A DNA stretch of 64,000 nucleotides from contig NC_092673.1 of assembly GCF_964355755.1 (NCBI RefSeq), positions 29,207,001 through 29,271,000 of the forward strand, given 5' to 3'. The notes beneath the pieces are model-generated. The model was not told where the DNA came from, did not search any database, and saw only the letters and a list, made by a program, of their open reading frames with translations. Source of the stretch: Antedon mediterranea (lineage: Eukaryota > Echinodermata > Crinoidea > Comatulida > Antedonidae). Of this stretch, positions 9,901 to 21,168 are shown piece after piece (position 1 is the first letter of the stretch; each line of letters opens with the position of its first letter). Made by a program: the position numbers and the translations under genes.

Positions 9901-12900
9901 ATTTACGTTCTCGCTAATTCCAATACAATGGATTTTGGCATCATGTTCTTCTCTTAGCTTGTCTGCTAATTTATAAGGCTTTCCACCCGTATTTGATTCA
10001 CCTTTGAATAAATAATACAATTTTGAAAATATTTGTTTTCTTTCAAGAAATATACCCAGTATGATTTTACTATTCATTGTTAAATTACATAAAAATGTAA
10101 ATATTAATATATTATTTAGTTTTATTGTTTGCCAACACAAGTTTTGCCATATTCAATTGTCTTGTCATGTAAATGCACATTTTTATCCGGTTTGTAATTT
10201 AACGAGCTTTTATTCTACCCTCACGATACTTGCTGATATAATATAATACATGCTTTAATATGGAGTTGAGGAAGAAGAAAGAAAGAAGAAATTCAACTCC
10301 CACAGCAGAAGACAGTCTAGGAGTCTTACCATCTGTTAATAAAAACACGGCTCGTTGTGGTTCCAAATCAGTCTCTGGAAGGTTCCTTTTAGCCGTTGGT
10401 ATTACATTTTCCAAAAGTGCATTCAATCCTGCGTTTGTATTGGTTCCTTTTCCTAAAGAACACAAAAATAGAAAATACAGTACAATAGTTTGATCATAAA
10501 ATAGTAAAATAAACACTAATTAGTTTAGAGCCATTTAAGTATATTTTCCGAATTTACAGAATAGTGTTAAAATGATTAATGGTCTAATCGGGCCTCATAC
10601 CTTCATATATCACGTCTTTGTCAAGAACTTTGTGGATGGTGCTAACATTTTGATATTGTGTTAGTTGCAAATAAACTGTAGCATCATTTGAGTACACGAC
10701 AATGCCATAAAGAGGTCCTTTCTCCCGACTTCCTACACCAAGCTGTTAATAACATACAATGTATTAATTGTTAACGTTGAATGAAAGAGTGTGTTTTTAA
10801 AAACGGCAGGAGAAAGGATGATTTGTTGCACACTGTATTGGTGGCACTGTGTACAATTGGCAACATTGTGCACAATTCGCGACACTGCGCACACATTTGG
10901 CGACACTGCGCACGGTTGGCGGCACATAAGCCTACGTTAATGCTTTTATATTCAGTCATCATTCATTTTTACTGACTGAAATAACAAATTAAAGTGCTGT
11001 TTTTCATTCCTTGCATTTTAAACTAGCAACAGGCGCACATGTTTTATAATAATAATATCCTGAATTTATATAATGTCTAATGTTGTAAAACCTCTAAGCG
11101 CTGTACAAAAACTAATACGATAAAAGGGATTCCAACCATGCCACACAAAAAAACCCCAAACCGAAGTAAGGGGATACTCCGTCGTCGCTAACCAGGGATC
11201 AGTCTAATTGAACCCCGGTCAGCAGCAGTTGTGTCTTGTTTATAAATGTATGGCACTCTCCAATTTAATAAATGGTGACATTATAATAATAATTTGTGAC
11301 TGAATCTGTGACGAATGATGGCCACAACGATGAATTATTAGCTCACTTTTGTAATCACACTCTTTACAAATCGTTTTGAAGTGTCAAAGTTTTCTTGTCC
11401 AACACTTTGCGATGCATCAAATACAAAATACACTTCTAATCTTCCTTGGTAGTTGAGGTCAATTAATCGACCTCTCTGACACTCTTCTTCCGATGTACCA
11501 TTGCATGCCTCCTCCTTTATCCTTTCCTTTTCAGCTTCCACCATTTCATTGGTGTGTGTTACCGTTTTGAGTGCATCAAAGTTTTGAATAAAAGCTGCTT
11601 TGACCTTTTCAAGGTCACTATATTGATCAGGGGCTATGAATACAAACAATATGAGTTGATCATATAAAACAAAAAGTGCAAATAACTTATTTAATAAAAT
11701 ATAGGTTGAATAGGAACTTCTTGGGATGATAGCCATTTAGGCCAACATATCAAGTATTTACCGACAATAAAGTGAAAAGAACAACTACTGGTGGATGGAA
11801 ACAATACATTCTTTTACAGAATAAATATATCTGTAAGGGCACATTACTGAAAATGCTGTGGGTGTCGGTGGCTGGACCTCAACGGAGATACAAATAAAAT
11901 AAGCACTGCAAAATGACAATACTGTGGGTATCAGTGGCTGGATCTCATTGGAGAAAAAAAAAATAAGCACTGAAAAAATGACAATGCTGTGGGTATCAGT
12001 GGTTGGATCTCAATGGAGATACAAATAAAATAAGCGCTGACAATGCTGTGGGTATCAGTGGCTGGATCTCAATGAAGATACAAATAAAATAAGCGCTGAC
12101 AATGCTGTGGGTATCAGTGGCTGGATCTCAATGAAGATACAAATAAAATAAGCGCTGACAATGCTGTGGGTATCAGTGGCTGGATCTCAATGAAGATACA
12201 AATAAAATAAGCGCTGACAATGCTGTGGGTATCAGTGGCTGGATCTCAATGAAGATACAAATAAAATAAGCGCTGACAATGCTGTGGGTATCAGTGGCTG
12301 GATCTCAATGAAGATACAAATAAAATAAGCGCTGACAATGCTGTGGGTATCAGTGGCTGGATCTCATTGGAGATACAAATAAAATAAGCGCTGACAATGC
12401 TGTGGGTATCAGTGGCTGGATCTCATTGGAGATACAAATAAAATAAGCGCTGACAATGCTGTGGGTATCAGTGGCTGGATCTCAATGAAGATACAAATAA
12501 AATAAGCGATGACAATGCTTTGGGTATCAGTGGCTGGATCTCAATGAAGATACAAATAAATAAGCAGTTAGAGTTAGATTTCTCGTCAGGGCAGTTTGTA
12601 GGCCTCAAATGCCTGCTTTGGACACTACTTTCTTTCTGGCTTTTTTACTTTTTGATTTAGCTTTTCATATCATCATAATAGGCCTATTACTTGACAGCAT
12701 TGTCAGTTTGCCTTATATATTAATAGAGCCTTTAAGTATAAGATATTTATTTATAATATTTTGTAATTTAGCTCTACATAGCCCTACTTTTTTTACCTTC
12801 GCAAGTAACTGTTTCTCCCGACCAACCACTATCTAAACACTTTCTAAGGGGTTCGCCGATCCTAGTGTAGCCAGCATTACAACTAAATTCAACATAGTCA

Positions 12901-15900
12901 TTCAAGTTGTACCGGGTTCCGGATTTAGCCCCGTTGATTGGTGTTGGAAGCGGCATACAATCTGTGGGATTACCTAAAAAATGACAAGAAATGAGTGTTT
13001 GATTATAAAAGGACCGGTACAAACAAGTGATGATTTATGTAATTGTAATACAGTATAAGCACTTTTATTTCAATAACCCCATCCAGTATCATGACTACAG
13101 TTCAGTACAGATTTTAAATCTTTTTACCTTCGTATTTGTACTTTTTATTCATTTCTGTTTTTTTTCCGTTTGATTCTTAGATTAAAATTTTTACTGTGTG
13201 CTTTTATCGTTTTATACATTTTTTCTCTTTTGCTATGGATATATTACGTCTCCATGGTATTCCAAAATAAAAAGATGAATGAATGAATGATATAATTCAA
13301 CCTCGGCTGCGACAGTGATAAAAGAAACTTGAAACTTCAGCTGGAAAATTGATTTGACGTTGTTATGGCTAAATCCATGTTTGACGAATCGCTCTTGTTA
13401 AAGTTAAACCTAAATTTGTCGACCCTTGTGGACTTATCACAAGTCAAATAAGCCGCCGATGCGCTTACTGTTTCCACTATGGATTGAACTCTAGAAAAAG
13501 GTAGAGCTATTCTAAAAAATGTTAATCATGCCTTGTTCAGTGATTTCGAGCTCATGGGCGTTGCTTTCGATGCCCGGCATGTACAACAAACCGGAAAATA
13601 AATTCGTTTTGCCAGTGGGCCATCCGACTCGTCTTAAATTCTTGAACTTTGACTCTTGTTATATTGTACTGTGTATTGTGATATTTTGTATATTTTGTAA
13701 AATCATTTTAATCCAGACCTTTTTATTTGCCCCGTGTGGGATGATTAAAGAATTTTGAATTGAATTGAATTTAATTGTTTGACTTGTATCTGCACAACAA
13801 CCAATCAGATCTCATGAAAGCTATTTAAATGATTTTTCCCTTATATGGTGGACAACAGCATTCAAATTACAATATGAACACTATGTTTTGCGGTACACTA
13901 AGTATAAATGTTTTCAAATAGAAATAAATTATTATTGAGAATTGTTTTAATGTTTTGGTTGTTAATTCTACGTACAGCTGTCTTCTGGAGAATTCTAGGC
14001 AATGAGTCGAATATAAACTTACTTATACGCACGCACACTGGGTCTGTGCCATCCCATCTACCATTTTTCAAACATGTTCTCTGAGACGATCCATGGATTC
14101 TGTATCCAGATGAACAGTAGAATTTTACCACATTGCCTACATTAATCAGGTTGGCACTCTTCCTACCATTTTCGATTTCTGGTAACCAACTACAAGTCAC
14201 AACTGAAATAAATAAATGTCAAAGTTTCTACAAAAATCTTATTCAAAAAATATTAAAAGGTATTTAAATTACTCTCCACATACTACAATATTTGCCCAGT
14301 CAACGAAATATTGGTAATATCTCATTTGTATCACATGTGGTGCCTGCCTGTATAATGTAAGGTTAGGTTATGCCGATTAGATCTATGATACAATGAAACA
14401 CATGTGATGGTGTATTCCGGAATATCCCTGTGATACTGGCAAAATCTACTACTTACAGTACCGGTCAAGTATAATTATGCTAGCAGTTACCGGTCTAATG
14501 GACAGCCACCATCTTATTAAGATTAATCAGGATGTATTAAAAGATTCGGGAATAAAAAAGTACAAATTTTCCGTTCTATTCTAATATAGACTGCATAAAG
14601 GGGTATTAAAAGGTGCCCCAGCTTGAATGGCGTTAATATCGGACCGGTTTAAGAGGCGAAAGAGGAATACATTTTGGCTTAGTGCTATTATTATTATAGA
14701 TACCGCTTTTAAAGTGCCGCCTTCAATTTTATGCAAATTCAACAATACATCGTCTCTTGTGTCACAACACCAGGTGTGGCTGTATCTTGTAAGGTTAAGT
14801 TAGAGATACGAATTGTGTAGTCTTACACGGTCCCACTGGTACCAAACAAAATATTTGAAATTAAAAAAATTGTCTTACATTCACATCTGGGAACGTCTCC
14901 CTCCCATCCACCAGTTGTTCCCTTTGAAGGCTTACAGACCTGCCAGGCACCTCGAATCTTGTAGCCTTCATCGCACCCATAGTACAACGGGTCGTTGGAA
15001 AAATACGTGCCGTTCTTTGCATCAATCACGAAACCATTTGGTATGTTTAAAGTGGGTAGTTCACACATTGACTCTAAATGGTTTAAATATAAATTTAAGC
15101 AAAGAAACTAGGTGCTAACGACCTAACTTTCTTTAAAATAAAATTAAAATTATGAATATTCTATAAGAATAGGCCTATAGGTAAATATAGATAAAGCGAG
15201 ATTATTATTTGAAGTATCAAAGAGGTCCAAAACTATATAGATACACTAGGATACACGGAAAGAAATATAAATAAGTCTATGCACACTTTGGCCAATGATA
15301 TTACTCCGATTGTATTTGTTATTAAGTGCGTGCTAAGTTGCAAGACGTTCGTAATTTGTGATAGGCCTATAATTCCTTTTTACAACAATTATGCTGACGT
15401 CATTACTCTGGCATACTTACGGTTACACATAGGTACTTCACCATCCCATGTTCCATCATCCTGACATACAATTGATCTTTTTAATTCACTGGGTATGTAA
15501 AATCCACGTTTGCAATCAAATTTCACTTGTGTTCCGACTATCATCTCTCCTTCTTCAATTATTACCTCGCCGTTGGCAATTTCAGAGACAACACCAGGGC
15601 ATCTGACTGAAAAGAAAAGAAATTATGCCTATGGCTAAAATATTGCATAAAGATATTAAATGTTGCTTAACGTAGGCTCCTAGGCCCTTCTTTATATTTT
15701 TGTAAAATTAAAAATTAAAAACGGTAACTCTGTTTACAAACCTCCAGGTTGACAAGATGGAAATTCTGCAGCCCAGTCGGTGGTTGACTTAAGACACTTG
15801 ATTTTAGCCTGTCCCGCTAGATTATATCCTGGGTTACAGCTAAACGTCACAAAACCTCCGATTTTGTTTCCTCTTTTACTAAAAGTATAAGATCCATTCT

Positions 15901-16385
15901 CCAGATCCTCGGGCATGGGACATGCTACATGAAAATGATAACACTACTAGTCTCGTTGTATATTTATGATATTCAATGTTGTATATCCAATGAACTACTG
16001 TCATGTACCGTATATAATACAAAATATTTACGCGCGCGTGGGCGTCTACAAATCGTACAAGAAATATACGCGCGCGTGAGCGCCTACAAATTGTACAAAA
16101 TATCAACGCGCGCGGGCGCCTACACAACCCACAAATCGTACAAAATAATGATCACGGTTTGCATATCAAGTTATTGGTGATTTATACATATCGTAAATCC
16201 ATTTTAAAAAACTGTGACTTCTCGTTACAAACATCTACGTTTTAAAAATATTTGAGGTCTCAGGTCGAATAATCATACACACTAATGCAGATATTTAAAA
16301 GACAATAAAAATAGAACATACTTTTAACAGCAGTAGATGTTCTTAAAACATAACATAAAGTGAACAATAATATTATTCTCTTCAT
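6596..16385 (-). CDS. Bf: Complement factor B/C2 homologue, 14 coding exons, complete
   Basis: Secreted zymogen of the alternative complement pathway, expected to bind C3b and form the C3 convertase. Exons in transcript order: 16385-16322, 15924-15742, 15606-15421, 15073-14879, 14202-14023, 12973-12797, 11633-11347, 10742-10601, 10452-10330, 10001-9789, 9512-9391, 8921-8786, 7665-7462, 6957-6596. All joins agree in phase and sum to 2,574 bases (857 residues plus stop). Order: signal peptide, five CCP/sushi domains (one exon each), linker with an RGR-LID factor D-like site (Arg384), vWA with MIDAS DASQS (Asp401), GTNTNAG and LLTDG, then a trypsin-fold protease with His646 (LTAAHC), Asp706 (YDVALL) and Ser804 (CQGDSGGPV). 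Asp189-equivalent ([10 protein letters not shown]) predicts Arg/Lys specificity. Vertebrate factor B has three CCPs; five matches sea urchin Bf as I recall it. A canonical activation site GR-IFGG (Arg600) is intact. Confidence 0.95.
7261..7420. mobile_element. MITE-2 copy E (factor B intron)
   Basis: GATTGGTTCCCACAAAAGAGG to ATCTAGTGGGAACCACGCTTA, with TTTGACCAATGG and CATTGGTCAAATC centred on GATGGATTATCCGAAC. Confidence 0.9.
7462..7665 (-). CDS. Bf: Factor B exon 13: catalytic Asp
   Basis: It encodes [11 protein letters not shown] and [20 protein letters not shown] contains the charge-relay aspartate. Donor TACAG|GTGAGC. Confidence 0.95.
7926..8272. mobile_element. MITE-3 full copy (factor B intron)
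   Basis: Ends TTAAAGATATATTGTCCCCT and TTTTGGGGACAATATACC. Conserved interior words are TTGAATATGCCATTTTAATG and TTTTTATAAGTGAAA. Confidence 0.8.
8386..8530. mobile_element. MITE-3 truncated copy (factor B intron)
   Basis: TTAAAGATATATTG then ATGCCATTTTAATG and CACTTTGACCAAAAATTGG only. Confidence 0.65.
8786..8921 (-). CDS. Bf: Factor B exon 12: catalytic His
   Basis: [20 protein letters not shown] contains the charge-relay histidine. Acceptor TTTCTTAG, donor TTTAG|GTAACA. Confidence 0.95.
9233..9332. mobile_element. MITE-1 copy a (factor B intron)
   Basis: Ends AAGCTCTGTCCACACTGTC and GTAGACAGGGCTT; internally shortened. Confidence 0.8.
9391..9512 (-). CDS. Bf: Factor B exon 11: connector and protease N-terminus
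   Basis: It encodes [13 protein letters not shown], then [23 protein letters not shown] is a regular trypsin-type activation cleavage site and PWQV is the usual beta-strand that follows. Confidence 0.92.
9789..10001 (-). CDS. Bf: Factor B exon 10: vWA C-terminal part
   Basis: It encodes [20 protein letters not shown] and the closing helix [14 protein letters not shown] of the vWA domain. Donor TACG|GTACGT. Confidence 0.88.
10330..10452 (-). CDS. Bf: Factor B exon 9: vWA MIDAS Thr and Asp
   Basis: [14 protein letters not shown] supplies the MIDAS threonine, and RAVFLLTDG supplies the aspartate. In-phase join gives TDGESNTGG. Confidence 0.9.
10601..10742 (-). CDS. Bf: Factor B exon 8: vWA core
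   Basis: [19 protein letters not shown] is the central beta-strand region of a vWA domain. Joins in phase 0 from exon 7 and leaves one base. Confidence 0.88.
10840..10925. repeat. Short tandem repeat, about 22 bp, GCGACACTGCGCAC-type
   Basis: Four imperfect copies alternating TGTGCACAATTGGC and GACACTGCGCAC words, in a factor B intron. Confidence 0.7.
11347..11633 (-). CDS. Bf: Factor B exon 7: linker, factor D-like site and vWA MIDAS
   Basis: It encodes a charged helical linker ([14 protein letters not shown]), then [14 protein letters not shown], followed by [17 protein letters not shown] matches the DxSxS metal-binding motif of vWA domains. Arg384-Leu385 sits where factor D cuts vertebrate factor B. 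Confidence 0.9.
11837..12566. repeat. Minisatellite, 59-bp unit, about 12 copies, in factor B intron
   Basis: The unit contains GCTGTGGGTATCAGTGGCTG, followed by ATCTCAATGAAGATAC. The central copies are almost identical; the flanking copies diverge. It lies between the CCP5 and vWA-linker exons. Confidence 0.95.
12797..12973 (-). CDS. Bf: Factor B exon 6: CCP5
   Basis: [37 protein letters not shown] and VTC form the last CCP before the linker. Donor CGAAG|GTAAAA. Confidence 0.9.
13200..13290. mobile_element. Retroelement-type 3' tail ending in (GAAT)n
   Basis: It ends in AAAATAAAAAGATGAATG repeats, like 3' ends of non-LTR elements. No coding part remains. Confidence 0.35.
13660..13775. mobile_element. 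Retroelement-type 3' tail ending in (TTGAA)n
   Basis: It ends CCCCGTGTGGGATGATTAAA followed by TTTTGAATTGAATTGAAT. A short pentamer tail of this kind is usual at LINE 3' ends. No reverse transcriptase remnant seen. Confidence 0.4.
14023..14202 (-). CDS. Bf: Factor B exon 5: CCP4
   Basis: [37 protein letters not shown] and DPVC form a CCP. Donor ATAA|GTAAGT. Confidence 0.9.
14879..15073 (-). CDS. Bf: Factor B exon 4: CCP3
   Basis: [33 protein letters not shown] and GDVPRC give the CCP pattern. Two adjacent AG acceptors are possible; 15073 keeps phase. Confidence 0.88.
15421..15606 (-). CDS. Bf: Factor B exon 3: CCP2
   Basis: Acceptor TTTTCAG, donor [45 protein letters not shown] and VPMC form a complete CCP. 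Confidence 0.9.
15742..15924 (-). CDS. Bf: Factor B exon 2: CCP1
   Basis: Phase 1-1 exon encoding one [30 protein letters not shown] and FPSC give the four cysteines and the G-Y pattern. Confidence 0.9.
16028..16130. repeat. CG-rich tandem repeat, about 35-38 bp, three copies
   Basis: Units built on ACGCGCGCGTG plus GCGCCTACAAATTGTAC, in the intron after the factor B signal-peptide exon. A local CpG-rich island in AT-rich DNA. Confidence 0.8.
16322..16385 (-). CDS. Bf: Factor B exon 1: signal peptide
   Basis: ATG at 16385-16383, followed by [20 protein letters not shown], a textbook signal peptide (basic n-region, hydrophobic core, small residues before cleavage). Donor AAAA|GTATGT; phase 1 into CCP1. 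Confidence 0.9.
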
Positions 16386-16560
16386 TTTTATCTGAAATTA
16401 AAAAATTATTATCAAGATCTGGTGTATATTACGTGTTGGTAATGAAACAATTGTTACAAATAATATCGATTTAATATTTTGTTGGTTGTTATTGATAACC
16501 AAGATGTTAATAATAACGCTAGTGTGAAATGGAAAAAAAATTGATGAACTCTTGAAACTA

Positions 16561-16712
16561 AAGCTCTGTTTACACTATCAAACTAGTTTGACAACAAAAG
16601 TGTCATGTGCCCAAATATGGCAGTGATATGGTAGATATGCCATCATCGTGTCCATTTATGGGCACATCAAATGTTTTTGTCACATAAAGTTTGATAGTGT
16701 AGACCGAGCTTA
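16561..16712. mobile_element. MITE-1 copy b (upstream of factor B coding start)
   Basis: Full length: AAGCTCTGTTTACACTATC to GATAGTGTAGACCGAGCTT; holds CCAAATATGG. It lies in the 5' UTR intron of factor B. Confidence 0.9.
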
Positions 16713-17100
16713 AGATGTTCATAACTTGATGAGGACTATAAAATGTACGACTTTTTATTGATTATGAAATGACTTGTTGCTGATAACATTTTTTTTGTCT
16801 TTTATGGGCTCGTCCTACAAATGATTGAAATCTATACTAGTTATCTATATAAGGCATATAATATGATGTTGTTGCTGAAAACATTGATAACAATGAAATT
16901 GCTGATTTTGTATGTTTGTTAAATCAACCAAGTTCAATCATTACAACTTCCTTCAAATAAAATATAATCAGTAGAAGTTTTAAATAGAAAATAAAAGAAA
17001 ATCGTAATACTACCAAAATCGTTGACAAAGGAAATTAAAGCAAATCATTTGACGCGTAGGGAGTTAAAGGAGTAATATTGATAACATATTGAGCACTTAC

Positions 17101-17280
17101 CTCTGCAAGTTGCAGGAGTATGAGTATAGCTGTGCAGCGCTTCTTTGCGAATGGGAAGGATAAGGAATCGGTCCTTGGATGAAGATAAACAAATCCCAAG
17201 TTTGAAAAAGGTCGTCTTAGTTCCGGGTCCTCGTTTGTAATTAAGGAAACCGATCCTTCGTTTCTAGCGTTCTACAGGAA
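17101..17280 (-). other. Bf: Putative 5' UTR exon of factor B
   Basis: Reading the minus strand, a strong donor GCAGAG|GTAAGTG lies at 17101/17100. A matching acceptor (TAATTTCAG) sits just before the signal-peptide ATG at 16385. The upstream limit (transcription start) is not defined; 17280 is a guess. Confidence 0.45.
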
Positions 17281-17519
17281 CTTTAGATTATCATGCCTTC
17301 CATCCGATTGTAATAAAAGTACTTTCTATACTTTCGTTACTACCTGCGTCATCTATTATTTAAGGAACAAAATATATTATATAAAATAATGAACAAATGT
17401 TGTATCTGTTTTTGGAATGGTACTGTATAATTCAAATAACGGTAATGTTTTTAAATACTGTAACATTAACAAAACTGTAACTTTCGATACAGAAGTTATA
17501 GTCTTATGAATATTCATGA

Positions 17520-17600
17520 TTTGTATAACTCCACCCACCTAATAAATAATAGCCAACAGGATTACATGTTTTAACATGATTGGCTATTATTTATGTTAAA
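17520..17600. repeat. Short inverted repeat next to the 17.6-kb element
   Basis: AATAAATAATAGCCAACAGG and its reverse complement (GATTGGCTATTATTTATG) flank about 20 bases, giving an imperfect hairpin. Confidence 0.55.
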
Positions 17601-17634
17601 ACATATATATAAATACACATACATTAAGGGCATT

Positions 17635-18395
17635 AATGCCAATTTACACAGACAAGCGGTAACGGTAAGCGAAAAACCGCGTAGCTTGTCCCCCCACGTA
17701 GAACCTGGGCGGGAATCTCCGTCCTCTCCGCGCATTGTGTAAATGGTCATAATGATAAGGAATAACATAGGCCGTCTGGGAGACCAGTCTTTGACTGAAC
17801 CAGTATAAATATAAATTTCAATTCAATTCAATATTTTCACGCTGCTGCTCTAGCCAGCTACGTCCCATGAGGACTACTCATTCAGAAGCTAAAGCAAGCA
17901 GCAATTACAGTATCTAAGGCCGACAGTTTTGCGACTTTGTTAACTCGACTATAATTTATAAATCCCAGCTGCTGGACCCAAAAAACGTCTGGAAGAAGAG
18001 AGTCTATGAGGGCTCACGGTTGAACGATTTTGGATTCTCACCCTTTGATTGGTTGATGATGCGAATCAACAGATTGTGAAAGAATTTTCTCACTGTACCG
18101 CCGTGAAGTCACGTTGTCTCTAGAGGGTATTCAGTTGCATCCCTACAGGTTGAGGTCACACACACACACAGCACATTAAAGTTAAAAATTGACCATTTTT
18201 AAATGGGCATGTGATTCATTATTAAAGAACTATCTTTGATTTGTATGCATTTTTGTGATTAAAGGACATCTTTTTAATAATTAATCATAAATATATCTGA
18301 AGAAAGAACAATGATTAATTTTAAAATGTCGAGCAGCGTTTTTTGTAAGAAGTATTTCTTGTTATTACTGTTACCGCTCGTCGGTGTAAATTAGC
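17635..18395. mobile_element. Non-autonomous DNA element with about 31-bp terminal inverted repeats
   Basis: The left end has AATTTACACAGACAAGCGG. The right end, inverted, reads AATTTACACCGACGAGCGG. About 27 of 31 positions match. The 760-bp interior has a (CA)n run near 18160 and no ORF. Confidence 0.65.
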
Positions 18396-18635
18396 CTTTA
18401 AAGTGAAACACCACACAAACATAATTTTCTAAAACATTACCTTATCGAGCATAAACTATAGCCCCCTTTCACACAAAGCTGTAGGAAACATAGACTGTAA
18501 AGTTCGGATCCAAAAAATAACAATAACAACAAACCACCAATATTTGGTTTTCTTACAATCTTAATTTAATTAGAAATATAATTCATCAAATAAAGATTTT
18601 CATATAATACTACCAGCACAAGACTAAGAGACAGA

Positions 18636-18845
18636 TATTCGGAAAACATTACAATGTATGCTATTATTACGTAACATTACAGTGTATGCTATTATTACGT
18701 AACATTACAATGTATGCTATTATTACGTAACATTACAAAATGTATGCTATTATTACGTAACATTACAATGTATGCTATTATTACGTAACATTACAATGTA
18801 TGCTATTTTTACGTAACATTACAATGTATGCTATTATTACGTAAC
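18636..18845. repeat. Minisatellite, 28-bp unit, about 7 copies
   Basis: Unit words are ACGTAACATTACAATGTATG plus CTATTATT, nearly identical between copies. Confidence 0.95.
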
Positions 18846-19079
18846 TTTGTTTACTCATTGTGAATGTTAAAACATTGTTAAATATTAGCAACTTAAAAAA
18901 AAACACGGAATAGACAATAAATCAGTACCAGTACATTACGAGACTCAAATATATTAAACAATGTTTTCAGCGATCTATAAATAACAGAAATTCGAACAAA
19001 ATTGGGGAAAATATAACACCGATTTGTTTACAATTAGCTTACATATGAAATTCATGTATGTATTACTTTTTGTGAAAAC

Positions 19080-19165
19080 GTGGTAGTTGGGTGTGGCAGT
19101 TAGGTGTGACAGTTGGGTGTGGCAGTTAGGTGTGACAGTTGGGTGTGGCATTTAGGTGTCGTAAT
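19080..19165. repeat. Short tandem repeat of GTTGGGTGTGGCA / GTTAGGTGTGACA
   Basis: About six alternating 13-bp words in a G/T-rich run. Confidence 0.85.
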
Positions 19166-20977
19166 TGTGTGTGTTCCACCTGTATGTTCTGCCAATGTAA
19201 AATACAAATTAAATTTTTAATAGCATTTATTTGAAAATATTGTGAAATTTAACAATTATACCAAAACTAAAAAAATAAAACATTTATGGTAAGCATAGTG
19301 TACATAATTATGTTTTAAGAAAAAAATATTTAAAACAATAAGTCAAATTAATGATACTTAAAACAAACCAAATGAACCAAAATAAGTACATTTAACGATT
19401 AAAATTAAACTTGTTCAATATTCACAATTATATATACCTAATTTATTTCAAAAATCTTCTTCATGTAACTTACTCTAACAAAAAAGAAAACACTTTTCCC
19501 CTTAATTTCAGAAAATCTAACTATATACCAATATAATATAATGGAATATATTTTACAAATAGATATTTACAAATGTTCTAGCAATAGATACAGATAAGGT
19601 AATTGAATCAAGTTTCAACCTATAAATTTGTTTTCACATTCAAGAGAATAACAAATGTATTTTTCATTGTTTTTTAATTTCAATCTTTCAATAAAAGAGC
19701 ACTGAAGAAAGAAACATACATAGAATAATTTATAACAAATAATTGTAAAACTCTGTGATATTTATCAATTAATATGTGGGATAATTTAATTTACAATTAT
19801 TTTGAATGAAAACAGAATAACAATGAATTCTAATCTGAAACCAAATCTGGTTAAAATATGATACAACCTTGAGTGGATTTAATAGGAATAAACCTGTATT
19901 ATTACAGATCCTATATGATTAACCACTTAATTTATAAATAAATAAAGATACTAAATTAAGCGGATGTATACGTGCTTAAGTTGATGACCAGGAGCAGAAG
20001 GTTATAGCTTTCCAGTTTTTAACTTAATCGGTTAGGTCACTCGCAAACATCAGTGAAGAGTTGAGGGAGCTAGATCTGCCGATTATCTGCTAAAAAAAGT
20101 CAGTCGAATATTCCTATTACATTCAGTTATAGTTAACCACTTAAAATATTGAAATACATTGCATGTTATAACTAGCTATAACGACATGTTATGGATAATT
20201 TCTAACATCATTACACCTGATCACTTCCTTTAGTGTTGCCAACCAAATTGCTGCTTATGAAATTAATGGTTGTTTAAATAAATAACATGGATATACAGTA
20301 TTACAGGTCATGTATAAGAGTGCAAGTACTTAGTAGTAACATTTATACATCGGAAAGAAAATTAGAATTATCATAGGCAAAATGTCACTGAGCCAGTCAA
20401 TGGTGTCTTTGGGAAAACCAACTTTATAATATGTTAATATTATGTACTGTATAGCAAAAGTACAGTTAAAAAAGTATTTCTAACATTATTTTGTGATTGT
20501 TAATTAATAATAAACTTAATTATTAGCTAAAAATTAAAATAATTAATTATTTATAGAATTGCACAGATTAAATAATTAAACCTTTTCTTTAACAAGACTA
20601 TTTAACACATTTTAATTACAAAAATTTAATAAATCATAAAATATTAAAAACTGAAATAATATATACCTTTTCATAGATATATAGTGAAGGAACTTCTCAA
20701 GTTGAGAAGCGCTTATTTTATGCCATTTATAGCAAGTTGACAATCCATATTTTAAGTCATACCAGCTATACCGATCCAGTTCACAAATTGCTTATTTTAG
20801 CTCATACCAGTTATCTCAAGATTAAGTTGTTGATAAAGATGGTGCCATATTAAAAAAATAAATAACAATAAAAACTTGTATAGTACATTAAAACCACTCC
20901 TTTGGAATTTAGTGGACACCTCTATTAAAGGAACTCTTATCAAACCAACAAAAGGCAATATACTGTATGTACTAAGG

Positions 20978-21072
20978 CCAATCCCAATATAATAGGCGCA
21001 ACACAAGCAAGTTTACTAATGACGATCGGCCAAATCACGTCCTTGCCTTGCGTCCTAGTAGGAACCAAGCAT
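20978..21072. mobile_element. MITE-2 fragment F (SEC16 3' flank)
   Basis: CGGCCAAATCACGTCC to TTGCGTCCTAGTAGGAACC. Confidence 0.65.
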
Positions 21073-21168
21073 CATGGGACACCCGTATTATGAGGAACAC
21101 TTTGTAGGGTCCGAAGGAGTTCTACTGTTTATATTAACATTTTACTCTATATTATGTTAAATCTATTT

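Larger units (their letters stand above)
18396..21168. other. SEC16 3' flank/3' UTR and intergenic region
   Basis: AT-rich sequence downstream of the SEC16 stop. It contains a 28-bp minisatellite (18636-18845), GTTGGGTGTGGCAG-type repeats (19080-19165), long poly-A/T stretches, and a MITE-2 fragment (20978-21072). The SEC16 poly(A) site was not pinned down. No coding evidence. Confidence 0.6.

Noticed and set aside
10260-10493. Plus-strand ORF over factor B exon 9
   Set aside because: Antisense shadow of the vWA exon.
12000-12560. CRISPR-like array
   Set aside because: Direct tandem units without unique spacers in a eukaryotic intron; it is a minisatellite.
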